Below are positions 10,477 through 22,032 of a stretch of 47,699 nt of DNA, one piece after another. How positions within the stretch are numbered: the first letter of the stretch is position 1; each line of letters opens with the position of its first letter. The notes beneath the pieces were generated by a model. It ran no database searches. It saw only the letters and a list, made by a program, of their open reading frames with translations, and was not told the DNA's origin. Both the position numbers and the translations under genes were made by a program. This DNA comes from Aquabacterium sp. GTDB taxonomy: Bacteria > Pseudomonadota > Gammaproteobacteria > Burkholderiales > Burkholderiaceae_C. Location: assembly GCA_029865965.1 (NCBI GenBank), contig JARXAJ010000066.1:1-47699 (forward strand), written 5' to 3'.

Positions 10477-12180
10477 TCATGTTCTCCAGGCCTGGTTCTT
10501 CTTTTCCACCATCCAGGCCAGCGCGCTGAAGGCCAGCATCGCCACACTGGATGCGGCCGTGATCAGCACCGCGCAGGCGGCGGCCGCGCCCATCTCGCCT
10601 GCTTCGTCAAGGTTCAGGATGGCGATCGCCGCCACCTTGGTCTCGGGCGCATACAGGAACACCACCGCCGAGATGGTGGTCATCGCGTTGATGAAGAAGT
10701 AGCGGGCAATGTCGATGATCGCCGGCGTGCAGATCGGCAGCGTCACCCGCCGCAGCGTCACCCACCACGGCACCTTCAGGCTGGCGGACACGGCCTCGAA
10801 CTCGGCATCCAGCGCCTTCAGGGCCGTCACGGCGGTGAGGTGGCCGGTGGTGTAGAAGTGGGCGATGGTGCAGACGGTCAGCAGCGCCATCGTGTGGTAC
10901 AGCCCGCCCATCGGGTTGCCCGGGGCGTTGAAGAAGAAGATGTAGCCCAGGCCCAGCACCAGGCCCGGCACGGCCATCGGCAGCATGGCCAGCAGGCGCA
11001 CGGCGCTTCTCAGCGGGCTGGCGCCCTGGGTCTTTTCCAGCAGGTAGGCGCCTGCAAACACCAGGGCGGTGCCGAACACGGCCGTGCCTGCGGCCATGGT
11101 CAGGCTGTTGACGAAGGCGGTGCCCACCTCGGCATCGACCAGGCCCAGGGTGTAGTGCTTGAGCGTGGGCGCCAGGTTGTAGGGCCAGAAGCTGGCCAAC
11201 GAGGCAAACACCGCCATGCCCATCATCGCCAGCACCAGGGCGGCGATCAGCAGGCAGTACAGCGTGGCCAGGCTGTCGCGCCAGGGCTTGGCCGCCGGGC
11301 GGTAGGGCACGGCGCGGGCGGTCAGCAGCGCGGTCTGTCGGCCGGCTACCCAGCGGTCGACCGCGAAGGTGAGCACCGCCGGGGCCAGCAGCAGCAGGGC
11401 CACCACCGCACCACGCTGGAAGTCTTGCTGGCCGATGACCAGCTTGAACACATCGGTGGCCAGCATGTTGAAGTTGCCGCCGATCACCTTGGGGATGCCG
11501 AAGTCGGTGATCACCAGGGTGAAGCTGACCAGCGCGGCCGAGATCAGCCCGTACTTGGCGCCCGGCAGGGTGATGGTGAAAAAGCGCCGCAGCGGCCGTG
11601 TGCCCATGGCGGCGGCGGCCTCGTACAGCCGGCCGTCGGCCGCGCCCAGCGCGGTGATCAAAATCATCAGCGCATGCGGAAACACCGCAAAACACTCGGC
11701 CACCACGACGCCGGGTGCACCGTAGATCTGGGCGATGCCCACGGCCTGCATCGCATCCTTGAGCACGCCCTGGTTGCCGAACCAGTAGATCAGCGAGATG
11801 GCCGACAGCAGGCTGGGCGCCAGCAGCGGCAGCAGGGTGATGCCGCGGAACAGGGGCTTCAGGCGCATGCGGCTGCGCTGCAGCGCATAGGCAAAACCGA
11901 AGGCCAGCGGGATGACGATCACGGTGACCAGGGCCGACACCCACAGGCTGTTGACCAGCGACTGCAGCAGCGCCGGCGTGCGCGCATAGGCGATGAAGTT
12001 GGCCAGGCCGACGAAGCGGCCGCCGGCGTCTTCCAGCGCCTGCAGCAGGATGGCCGCCAGCGGTGCGGCCAGAAAAGCCAGCAGCAGCAGCAGCACGACT
12101 GCCAGCCCCGCATGGGCCACGCGCTGCCTTGGGTCCACCCGCTGCTGCAGTTTGGGGGCGATGCGCACGCCTGCCGTCAT
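10477..12180 (-). CDS. putative 2-aminoethylphosphonate ABC transporter permease (fused two-permease protein)
   Basis: About 567 aa, two BPD_transp-like halves, located between the phnT-like ATPase and phnW; ATG at 12180. Confidence 0.9.
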   Translation of the reverse strand: MTAGVRIAPKLQQRVDPRQRVAHAGLAVVLLLLLAFLAAPLAAILLQALEDAGGRFVGLANFIAYARTPALLQSLVNSLWVSALVTVIVIPLAFGFAYALQRSRMRLKPLFRGITLLPLLAPSLLSAISLIYWFGNQGVLKDAMQAVGIAQIYGAPGVVVAECFAVFPHALMILITALGAADGRLYEAAAAMGTRPLRRFFTITLPGAKYGLISAALVSFTLVITDFGIPKVIGGNFNMLATDVFKLVIGQQDFQRGAVVALLLLAPAVLTFAVDRWVAGRQTALLTARAVPYRPAAKPWRDSLATLYCLLIAALVLAMMGMAVFASLASFWPYNLAPTLKHYTLGLVDAEVGTAFVNSLTMAAGTAVFGTALVFAGAYLLEKTQGASPLRSAVRLLAMLPMAVPGLVLGLGYIFFFNAPGNPMGGLYHTMALLTVCTIAHFYTTGHLTAVTALKALDAEFEAVSASLKVPWWVTLRRVTLPICTPAIIDIARYFFINAMTTISAVVFLYAPETKVAAIAILNLDEAGEMGAAAACAVLITAASSVAMLAFSALAWMVEKKNQAWRT

Positions 12181-12187
12181 GGATGGG

Positions 12188-13249
12188 TCAGGCAAACACC
12201 CGCAGCCGCTCGGGCAGCAGCTTCAGCGGCAGCGTGGCGCCCACGTCCAGCGCCTGCTCCGACAGGAAGTTCAGCGACAGCACCACCTTCAGCGCGTGGT
12301 TGCCCAGCGCGGCGGCCTGCACCGTCACCAGGCAATAGGCGCCGAGGAATTCAACGGCCTGGATCTGCGCGGCGAAGACATGCGGCTCACCCGGGGCGAT
12401 GGGCCGGGCCAGCACGTCCTCGGGCCGCAGGTAGACGCTGACATCGCGCCCGGCCGCCATGCCGTGCTCCACCGGCACCTGGTGCTGGCCGATCTGCAGC
12501 GCGCCGCCGTCGGCCGTGCGCGCGGGCAGGGTGTTGATGCGGCCGACGAAGTCGGCCACGAAGGCGCTGGCCGGCTCACGGTAGACCTGCAGCGGTGTGC
12601 CCACCTGCTCGATCACGCCATGGTTCATCACCACGATGCGGTCGGCCACGCTCAGCGCCTCTTCCTGGTCATGGGTGACCATGATGGTGGTCACGCCCAG
12701 CTGGCGTTGCAGGCGCTTGATCTCCTGGCGCAGCTGCACCCGCACGATGGCGTCGAGTGCCGACAGCGGCTCGTCCAGCAGCAGCAGGCCGGGCGCCGTG
12801 GCCAGCGCCCGCGCCAGCGCAATGCGCTGCTGCTGCCCGCCCGACAGCTGCGCGGGGTACTTGCCCTCGCTGCCGGGCAAGCCCACCAGGGCCACCAGCT
12901 CGCGCACCCGTGCGGTGGTCTGCGCCCTGGGCGCCTTGCGGTTCACCAGGCCGTAAGCCACGTTGTCGGCCACGCTCAGGTTGGGGAACAGCGCATACGA
13001 CTGGAAAACGATGCCGTAGTCACGCTGCGCCGGGGGCAGGGTGGAGATGTCGCGCCCGCCCTGGCGGATGTGGCCGGCGGTCTGGCCTTCCAGCCCTGCA
13101 ATGATGCGCAGCAGCGTGGTCTTGCCGCAACCCGACGGCCCCAGGAAGCAGATGAACTCGCCCTGCGCAATCTGCAGGTCGATGCCCTGCAAGGCCTGGA
13201 AGCTGCCGAACGCCTTGGTGATGCCTTCCAGCTGGAGGTAGGTGTCCAC
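12188..13249 (-). CDS. phnT: 2-aminoethylphosphonate ABC transporter ATP-binding protein (PhnT-like)
   Basis: Walker A GPSGCGKTT, signature LSGGQQQRIALARAL, Walker B LLLLDEPLSALD, TOBE-like C-terminus; neighbours phnS and phnUV. Confidence 0.9.
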   Translation of the reverse strand: MDTYLQLEGITKAFGSFQALQGIDLQIAQGEFICFLGPSGCGKTTLLRIIAGLEGQTAGHIRQGGRDISTLPPAQRDYGIVFQSYALFPNLSVADNVAYGLVNRKAPRAQTTARVRELVALVGLPGSEGKYPAQLSGGQQQRIALARALATAPGLLLLDEPLSALDAIVRVQLRQEIKRLQRQLGVTTIMVTHDQEEALSVADRIVVMNHGVIEQVGTPLQVYREPASAFVADFVGRINTLPARTADGGALQIGQHQVPVEHGMAAGRDVSVYLRPEDVLARPIAPGEPHVFAAQIQAVEFLGAYCLVTVQAAALGNHALKVVLSLNFLSEQALDVGATLPLKLLPERLRVFA

Positions 13250-13267
13250 GGGTTGCAGCGAAGGGGC

Positions 13268-14308
13268 TTACTTCCTGGGCTCGCTCTTGGCGTTGTAGCG
13301 CTTGGTCCATTCGGCCAGCACGCGTTCACGGCTATCGGCGGCCACGGTGAAGTCCATCTTCACCAGGCGGGCCTCGTAGTCCTTGGGCACGTTGGCCAGC
13401 GGTGCAGCCACGCCGGGCTGGGCGGTGATGGCGAAGTTCTTGCCGTACAGCAGCATCGCGTCCTTGCTGCTGGCCCAGTCGGCCAACTTCTTCGCGGCGT
13501 CGAGCTTCTTGGTGCCCTTGTGGATGGCGAAGGCTTCCAGGTCCCAACCCAGGCCTTCCTTCGGGAACACCAGGTCGATCGGCGCGCCCTTGGCCTTGTT
13601 GGCATTGGCGCGGTATTCGAAGCTGATGCCCACCACGTATTCACCGGCGGCAGCCATGTTGCAGGGCTTGCTGCCGCTGTGGGTGTACTGGCCGATGTTC
13701 TCGTGCAGGCCGTCCATGTACTTCCAGCCACCGCCCTTGCCGTTGTCGTCGCCCCACAACGTGAGCCAGGCGGTCACGTCGAAGAAGCCGGTGCCCGAGC
13801 TGGCCGGGTTGGGCATCACGATCTGGCCCTTGTAGGCGGGCTTGAGCAGGTCCTTCCAGGTCTCGGGCTTGGGGATGTTCTTCTTCGCGGCTTCTACCGT
13901 GTTGAAGCAGATGGTGGCGCCCCACACGTTCATGCCGAACCAGGCGGGCGGGTTCTTCTTGTCGCGGTACTGCGACATGATGGCGTCGAGGTTGATCGGC
14001 CTGAAGGGCTCGAGCATGCCGTTCTTGTCGAGCAGCGCCAGGCTGCTGGCGGCCACGCCCATCACCGCGTCGGCCTGGGGGTTGGCCTTCTCGGCCAGCA
14101 GCTTGGCGGTGATGACACCGGTGCTGTCACGCACCCACTTGATGTCGATGTCGGGGTTCACCTTGTTGAAGCCTTCCTGGTAGGCCTTGAGCTGGTCGGT
14201 CTCCAGGGCGGTGTAGACCAGCAGCTGGGTCTTCTGGGCCAGGGCAGGGCCGGCGGCCAGGGTCAGCAGGGCGGCAGCGGCCAGGGCTAGGCGACGCGGC
14301 ATGGGCAT
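13268..14308 (-). CDS. phnS: 2-aminoethylphosphonate ABC transporter substrate-binding protein (PhnS-like)
   Basis: Signal peptide MPMPRRLALAAAALLTLAAGPALA; Fe3+/AEP-type SBP (LLVYTALETDQLKAYQEGFNKVNPDIDIKWVRDSTG). Confidence 0.9.
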   Translation of the reverse strand: MPMPRRLALAAAALLTLAAGPALAQKTQLLVYTALETDQLKAYQEGFNKVNPDIDIKWVRDSTGVITAKLLAEKANPQADAVMGVAASSLALLDKNGMLEPFRPINLDAIMSQYRDKKNPPAWFGMNVWGATICFNTVEAAKKNIPKPETWKDLLKPAYKGQIVMPNPASSGTGFFDVTAWLTLWGDDNGKGGGWKYMDGLHENIGQYTHSGSKPCNMAAAGEYVVGISFEYRANANKAKGAPIDLVFPKEGLGWDLEAFAIHKGTKKLDAAKKLADWASSKDAMLLYGKNFAITAQPGVAAPLANVPKDYEARLVKMDFTVAADSRERVLAEWTKRYNAKSEPRK

Positions 14309-14443
14309 GTGGGGTTCTCCGTTGGTCATGGTTAGGGGCAAAAACCGCTGAGCATGTGCTGGCGTGCATGACAGCACGATGACCACGCTGCCCGCGTTGA
14401 TTCATCTTGGCCCAGCGTTCGATCGCCTGTCAATGGATTTCGT

Positions 14444-14459
14444 AGATTGTTGACAATCT
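14444..14459. promoter_or_regulatory. candidate GntR-family operator, perfect inverted repeat AGATTGT-TG-ACAATCT
   Basis: Perfect 7-bp arms with 2-bp spacer, 25 bp upstream of the GntR ATG, in the phnS/GntR divergent intergenic region; contains the GT-N-AC-type core common to FadR/GntR operators. Confidence 0.6.
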
Positions 14460-14484
14460 GCTATTTGGCGCGTCCAATGCCTGC

Positions 14485-17933
<3,449 letters not shown>

Positions 17934-17952
17934 CGCCGCAGGAGAGATCGGC

Positions 17953-18498
17953 ATGTTGCGCATCGACACCATCGAAGCCATCTTCCTGCGCCGTGGCGGC
18001 GAGCAGTACAGCGGCGAGCCGGTCACCCAGCTGCAGCATGCCCAGCAGGCGGCCACGCTGGCCGAGGCCGAGGGCGCCGACGACGAACTGGTGACCGCCG
18101 CCCTGCTGCACGACCTGGGCCATCTGGTGCAAGACCTGGGCGACACGCCCAGCCTGCGTGGCGTGGATGATCTGCACCAGTTCATCGCCATTCCGTTCCT
18201 GCGCGGCCTGTTCAGTGACCGGGTGCTGGGCGCGGTGCAGGGCCATGTGGATGCCAAGCGCTGGCTGTGTGCCACCCGGCCCGGCTACCTGCAGGCGCTG
18301 TCGGCCGATTCGCAGCGCAGCCTGGTGCTGCAGGGCGGGGTGTTCGATGCGGCGCAGGCGGCCACCTTCATCGCCAGGCCGGGTGCACAAGAAGCGGTGC
18401 GCCTGCGCCTGTGGGACGACCAGGCCAAGAGCGCCACCATGCTGACCCCGCCGCTGGCGCACTTCATTGCGCGGGCCCGGCGCTGCGCGCTTTGCTGA
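17953..18498 (+). CDS. HD-domain phosphonate-degradation oxygenase (PhnZ-like)
   Basis: HD signature AALLHDLGHL; GGEQYSGEPVTQLQHAQQAA has the Y-x2-E spacing and H expected of PhnZ-type diiron oxygenases; phn operon context. Confidence 0.85.
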   Translation: MLRIDTIEAIFLRRGGEQYSGEPVTQLQHAQQAATLAEAEGADDELVTAALLHDLGHLVQDLGDTPSLRGVDDLHQFIAIPFLRGLFSDRVLGAVQGHVDAKRWLCATRPGYLQALSADSQRSLVLQGGVFDAAQAATFIARPGAQEAVRLRLWDDQAKSATMLTPPLAHFIARARRCALC

Positions 18499-19385
18499 CG
18501 CCGACGCTGACACCAGACCTCACCTGGCCGGTGGTGCTGGCCGTGCTGCTGGGCGCCGCCTTGCATGCGCTGTGGAATGCGCTGGTCAAAAGCAGCGGAG
18601 ACAAGCCGCTGGACACCGCCCTGGTGCACCTGCTGGGCGCCCTGATCGCGCTGCCGCTGCTGTTGATCGTCGGCCTGCCCGGGCCGGCCGGGCTGCCCTA
18701 CATCGCCGCGTCGCTGGTCATCCACGTCGGCTACTACACCGCGCTGGCTGGCGCCTACCAGCATGGCGACCTGGGGCTGACCTACCCCATCATGCGTGGC
18801 TTTGCGCCGCTGCTGGTGGCCCTGGGCAGCAGCAGCCTGATCGGCGAGACCCTCAGCCCGGCGGCCTGGGCCGGTGTCATCGGCATCACCACCGGCGTGG
18901 CACTGGTGGGCCTGGCCAGGCCGGGCGAGGCCTTGAACCACCGCAAGGCGCTGTTGTTCGCCTTCGCCAACGCCGGCATCATCGCCGCTTACACCGTGGT
19001 CGATGGCCTGGGCGTGCGGGCCGAAGTGGCCGCCGGCGGCAACGCGCTGCGCTATGTGCTGCTGCTGTTCGTGCTGGACGGCATCGCCTACCCGCTGCTG
19101 GTGTGGCTGCGGCGCGGGCCTGCCGGGCGCGCCCACATCCTGGCCTATGCGCGCGGGCGCTGGCCGCTGGCGGCCGTGGGCGGGGCCGCCTCCATTGGCA
19201 GTTATGCGATTGCGTTGTGGGCGATGACACGCGCCCCGGTGGCCAGCGTGGCAGCGCTGCGCGAGACCTCGGTGCTGTTTGCAGCGGTGCTGGGCACCCT
19301 GCTGCTGAAAGAGACGTTCGGCCTGCAGCGCGCCATCGGCACGGTGGTGATCGTGGCTGGCGTGGTGGCCTTGCGCATCGGATGA
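18492..19385 (+). CDS. EamA/DMT family transporter
   Basis: Ten hydrophobic segments with the EamA pattern. Start inferred as TTG 18492, overlapping the upstream stop; the listed ORF 18267..19385 is too long at its N-terminus. Confidence 0.8.
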   Translation: MLTPTLTPDLTWPVVLAVLLGAALHALWNALVKSSGDKPLDTALVHLLGALIALPLLLIVGLPGPAGLPYIAASLVIHVGYYTALAGAYQHGDLGLTYPIMRGFAPLLVALGSSSLIGETLSPAAWAGVIGITTGVALVGLARPGEALNHRKALLFAFANAGIIAAYTVVDGLGVRAEVAAGGNALRYVLLLFVLDGIAYPLLVWLRRGPAGRAHILAYARGRWPLAAVGGAASIGSYAIALWAMTRAPVASVAALRETSVLFAAVLGTLLLKETFGLQRAIGTVVIVAGVVALRIG

Positions 19386-19398
19386 AGGAGACCCGGGC

Positions 19399-21846
19399 AT
19401 GACCCTGCCAAGCCATGTGCAGACCCTGATCGTCGGTGGCGGCATTGCCGGTTGTTCCACTGCCTACCACCTGACGCAGCTGGGCCGCACCGATGTGCTG
19501 CTGCTGGAGCAGGGCCGCCTGACCAGCGGCACCACCTGGCATGCCGCCGGCCTGGTGGGCCAGATGCGGCCCAACCGCAGCATGACGGGGATGAGCCGCT
19601 ACGGCATCGACCTGTACAGCCGCCTGGAAGCCGAAACCGGCCTGGCCACCGGCTGGAAGCAATGCGGCAGCCTGAACGTCGCCCGCACGCCCGAGCGTTT
19701 GCAGCTGCTGCACAAGCAGGCGGCGCTGGCGCGCAGCTTCGGTGTGGAGGTGCATGTGGTCAGCCCGGCCGAGGCCGGCGTGCTTTGGCCGCTGATGCGC
19801 ACCGACGACCTGCAGGGCGGGCTGTGGATCCCCGGTGACGGCAAGGCCAACCCGACCGACCTGACCATGTCGCTGGCCAAGGGCGCCCGCAACCGCGGCG
19901 CCCGCCTGGTGGAAGGCGTGCAGGTCACCGGCGTGTTGATCGAAGACGGCCAGAACGGGGCAGCAGGCCCCCGCGTGACCGGCGTGCACACCCTGCAAGA
20001 CGGTGTGCCGGGCCTGGTGCGCTGCGAGACGCTGGTCAACTGCGCCGGCCAGTGGGCGCGGCAGTTCGGTGCGCTGGCCGGTGTCAACGTGCCGCTGTAC
20101 TCGGCCGAGCACTTCTACATCGTCACCGACCGCATCCCTGGTGTGCACCCCATGCTGCCGGTCATGCGCGACCCCGACGGCCTGATCTACTACAAGGAAG
20201 AAGTCGGCGGCCTGGTGATGGGCGGCTTCGAGCTGGCGGCCAAGCCCTGGCGTGTGGACCCGATCCCGGCCGACTTCCAGTTCCAGTTGCTGGGCGAAGA
20301 CTGGGACCAGTTCGAGCCGTTGATGACCAACGCCATCCACCGCACGCCCTGTCTGGCCACCGCGCCCATCAAGATGCTGCTCAACGGGCCCGAGAGCTTC
20401 ACGCCCGACGGCAACTTCATCCTGGGCGAGGCGCCGGGGCTGCGCGGCTACTTCGTCTGTGCGGGCTTCAATTCGGCCGGCATCGCCAACAGTGGCGGTG
20501 CTGGCAAGCTGATCGCCGAATGGGTGGTGGGCGGCGAGGCACCGCAAGACCTGTGGGAGGTGGACATCCGCCGCTTCGGCGCCTTCACCGGCAACCGCCG
20601 GGCGCTGGCCCAGCGCACCGCCGAGACCCTGGGCCTGCACTACGCCATGCGCTGGCCGCGGCAAGAGTTGCAGAGCGCCCGCCCGCTGCGCACCAGCCCG
20701 CTGCACGACCGCCTGGCCGCGCGCGGCGCCGAGTTCGGCAGCAAGAACGGCTGGGAGCGGGCCAATGTCTTCCGCCCGGCGGGCGTGGATGCCTTGCCGC
20801 CGCACACCCTGGGCCCACCCGGCTGGCTGCCGTGGATGCAGGCCGAGCAGCGCGCCACCCGCGAGGCCGTGGCGCTGTATGACCAGACCAGCTTCGGCAA
20901 GCTGCTGCTGCAGGGCCGCGATGCGCTGGCCGTGCTGCAGCGGCTGTGCGCCAACCAGATCGACGTGCCGCCGGGCCGCCTGGTCTACACCGCCATGCTG
21001 AACGCCCGTGGCGGTTTCGAGAGCGACTGCACCGTGCTGCGCCTGGCGGCTGAGCGCTTCCTCGTCATCACCGGTTCGGCCCAGCCGGTGCGTGATGCCG
21101 ACTGGATCGGCCGCCACATCGGCGCTGGCCAGCATGTCACCCTCACCGACGTGAGCGCGCTGTGGAGCGTGCTGTCGGTGATGGGCCCGAAGGCCCGCGA
21201 CCTGCTGGCCAGGCTGAGCCCCGACGACCTGTCGCCCGCAGCGCTGCCCTGGGGCCACAGCCAGGAGATCGACCTGGGCCTGGCCCGGGTGCGCGCCGCC
21301 CGCATGGCCTATGTGGGCGGGCCAGGCTACGAGCTGTATGTGCCGGTGGAGATGGCCCGCCATGTCGACATCGCCTTGCAGGAGGCCGGCGCCGACCTGG
21401 GCCTGCGCGATGCCGGCTACTTTGCGCTGGATGCCCTGCGCATCGAAGCCGGCCGCCGTGCCTGGGGGGCCGAGCTGGGGCCGGACGAGACGCCGGCCGA
21501 AGCCGGGCTGTTGCAGTTCGTGCGCTTCGACAAGGGCTGCGACTTCATCGGCCGCGATGCGCTGCTGGCCGCCCGGGGCCGGCCGCTGCGCAAGAAGCTG
21601 GTGACCGTGGTGCTGGCCGATGCCAGCGCCTATGTGTGGGGCGGCGAGGCACTGACGCTGCACGGCCAGGCCGTGGGCGAGCTCAGCGCAGCCGGCTGGA
21701 GCCCGAAGGCGGGTGCCTGCGTGGCGCTGGCCTACCTGCGTGGCGCGGCGGCGCAGCAGGCCCATGCCGGCACGCCGTTGACGGTGGACCTGTGGGGCCG
21801 GCCGGTGCTGGCGCGGGCCTGGGACCAGTGGCCGCCCAGGCCTTGA
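19399..21846 (+). CDS. GcvT-family FAD-dependent oxidoreductase (dimethylglycine/sarcosine dehydrogenase-like)
   Basis: N-terminal FAD motif LIVGGGIAGCSTAYHL; HAAGLVGQMRP; C-terminal GcvT/folate-binding region; 815 aa. Confidence 0.9.
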   Translation: MTLPSHVQTLIVGGGIAGCSTAYHLTQLGRTDVLLLEQGRLTSGTTWHAAGLVGQMRPNRSMTGMSRYGIDLYSRLEAETGLATGWKQCGSLNVARTPERLQLLHKQAALARSFGVEVHVVSPAEAGVLWPLMRTDDLQGGLWIPGDGKANPTDLTMSLAKGARNRGARLVEGVQVTGVLIEDGQNGAAGPRVTGVHTLQDGVPGLVRCETLVNCAGQWARQFGALAGVNVPLYSAEHFYIVTDRIPGVHPMLPVMRDPDGLIYYKEEVGGLVMGGFELAAKPWRVDPIPADFQFQLLGEDWDQFEPLMTNAIHRTPCLATAPIKMLLNGPESFTPDGNFILGEAPGLRGYFVCAGFNSAGIANSGGAGKLIAEWVVGGEAPQDLWEVDIRRFGAFTGNRRALAQRTAETLGLHYAMRWPRQELQSARPLRTSPLHDRLAARGAEFGSKNGWERANVFRPAGVDALPPHTLGPPGWLPWMQAEQRATREAVALYDQTSFGKLLLQGRDALAVLQRLCANQIDVPPGRLVYTAMLNARGGFESDCTVLRLAAERFLVITGSAQPVRDADWIGRHIGAGQHVTLTDVSALWSVLSVMGPKARDLLARLSPDDLSPAALPWGHSQEIDLGLARVRAARMAYVGGPGYELYVPVEMARHVDIALQEAGADLGLRDAGYFALDALRIEAGRRAWGAELGPDETPAEAGLLQFVRFDKGCDFIGRDALLAARGRPLRKKLVTVVLADASAYVWGGEALTLHGQAVGELSAAGWSPKAGACVALAYLRGAAAQQAHAGTPLTVDLWGRPVLARAWDQWPPRP

Positions 21847-21857
21847 CAGGCCTGGCG

Positions 21858-21955
21858 ACTGCGGCACCAGGCCCGCCGCCTTCACCAGCCCGGCATGCAG
21901 CGTGATGTCGGTGGCGATCAGCTGCTGCAGTTCTTCCGGTGTACTGGCGGCGCGA
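21858..21955 (-). pseudogene. possible C-terminal remnant of a Bug/TctC-type substrate-binding protein
   Basis: Minus-strand AASTPEELQQLIATDITLHAGLVKAAGLVPQ resembles the C-terminus of tripartite tricarboxylate transporter SBPs; no gene body present. Confidence 0.35.
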
Positions 21956-22032
21956 AGTGGCGTGTGGTGTGGCCATGGGGCTCCGTCAAGGGTGGTGGGT
22001 GCCACTGGACGGAGTGGGCCGCCGGCGCGCTG

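Noticed and set aside
10201-12441. 746-aa plus-strand ORF opposite phnUV
   Set aside because: Antisense shadow ORF; Q/H/G-rich low-complexity translation.
11993-14290. 765-aa plus-strand ORF opposite phnT/phnS
   Set aside because: Same antisense artefact; no recognisable domain, covers two well-supported minus-strand genes.
18979-22005. Very long minus-strand ORF (1008 aa) opposite the GcvT/FAD gene
   Set aside because: Antisense shadow ORF of a high-GC coding region: composition rich in Q/H/G/A/R, no domain recognised, fully opposite a clear gene.
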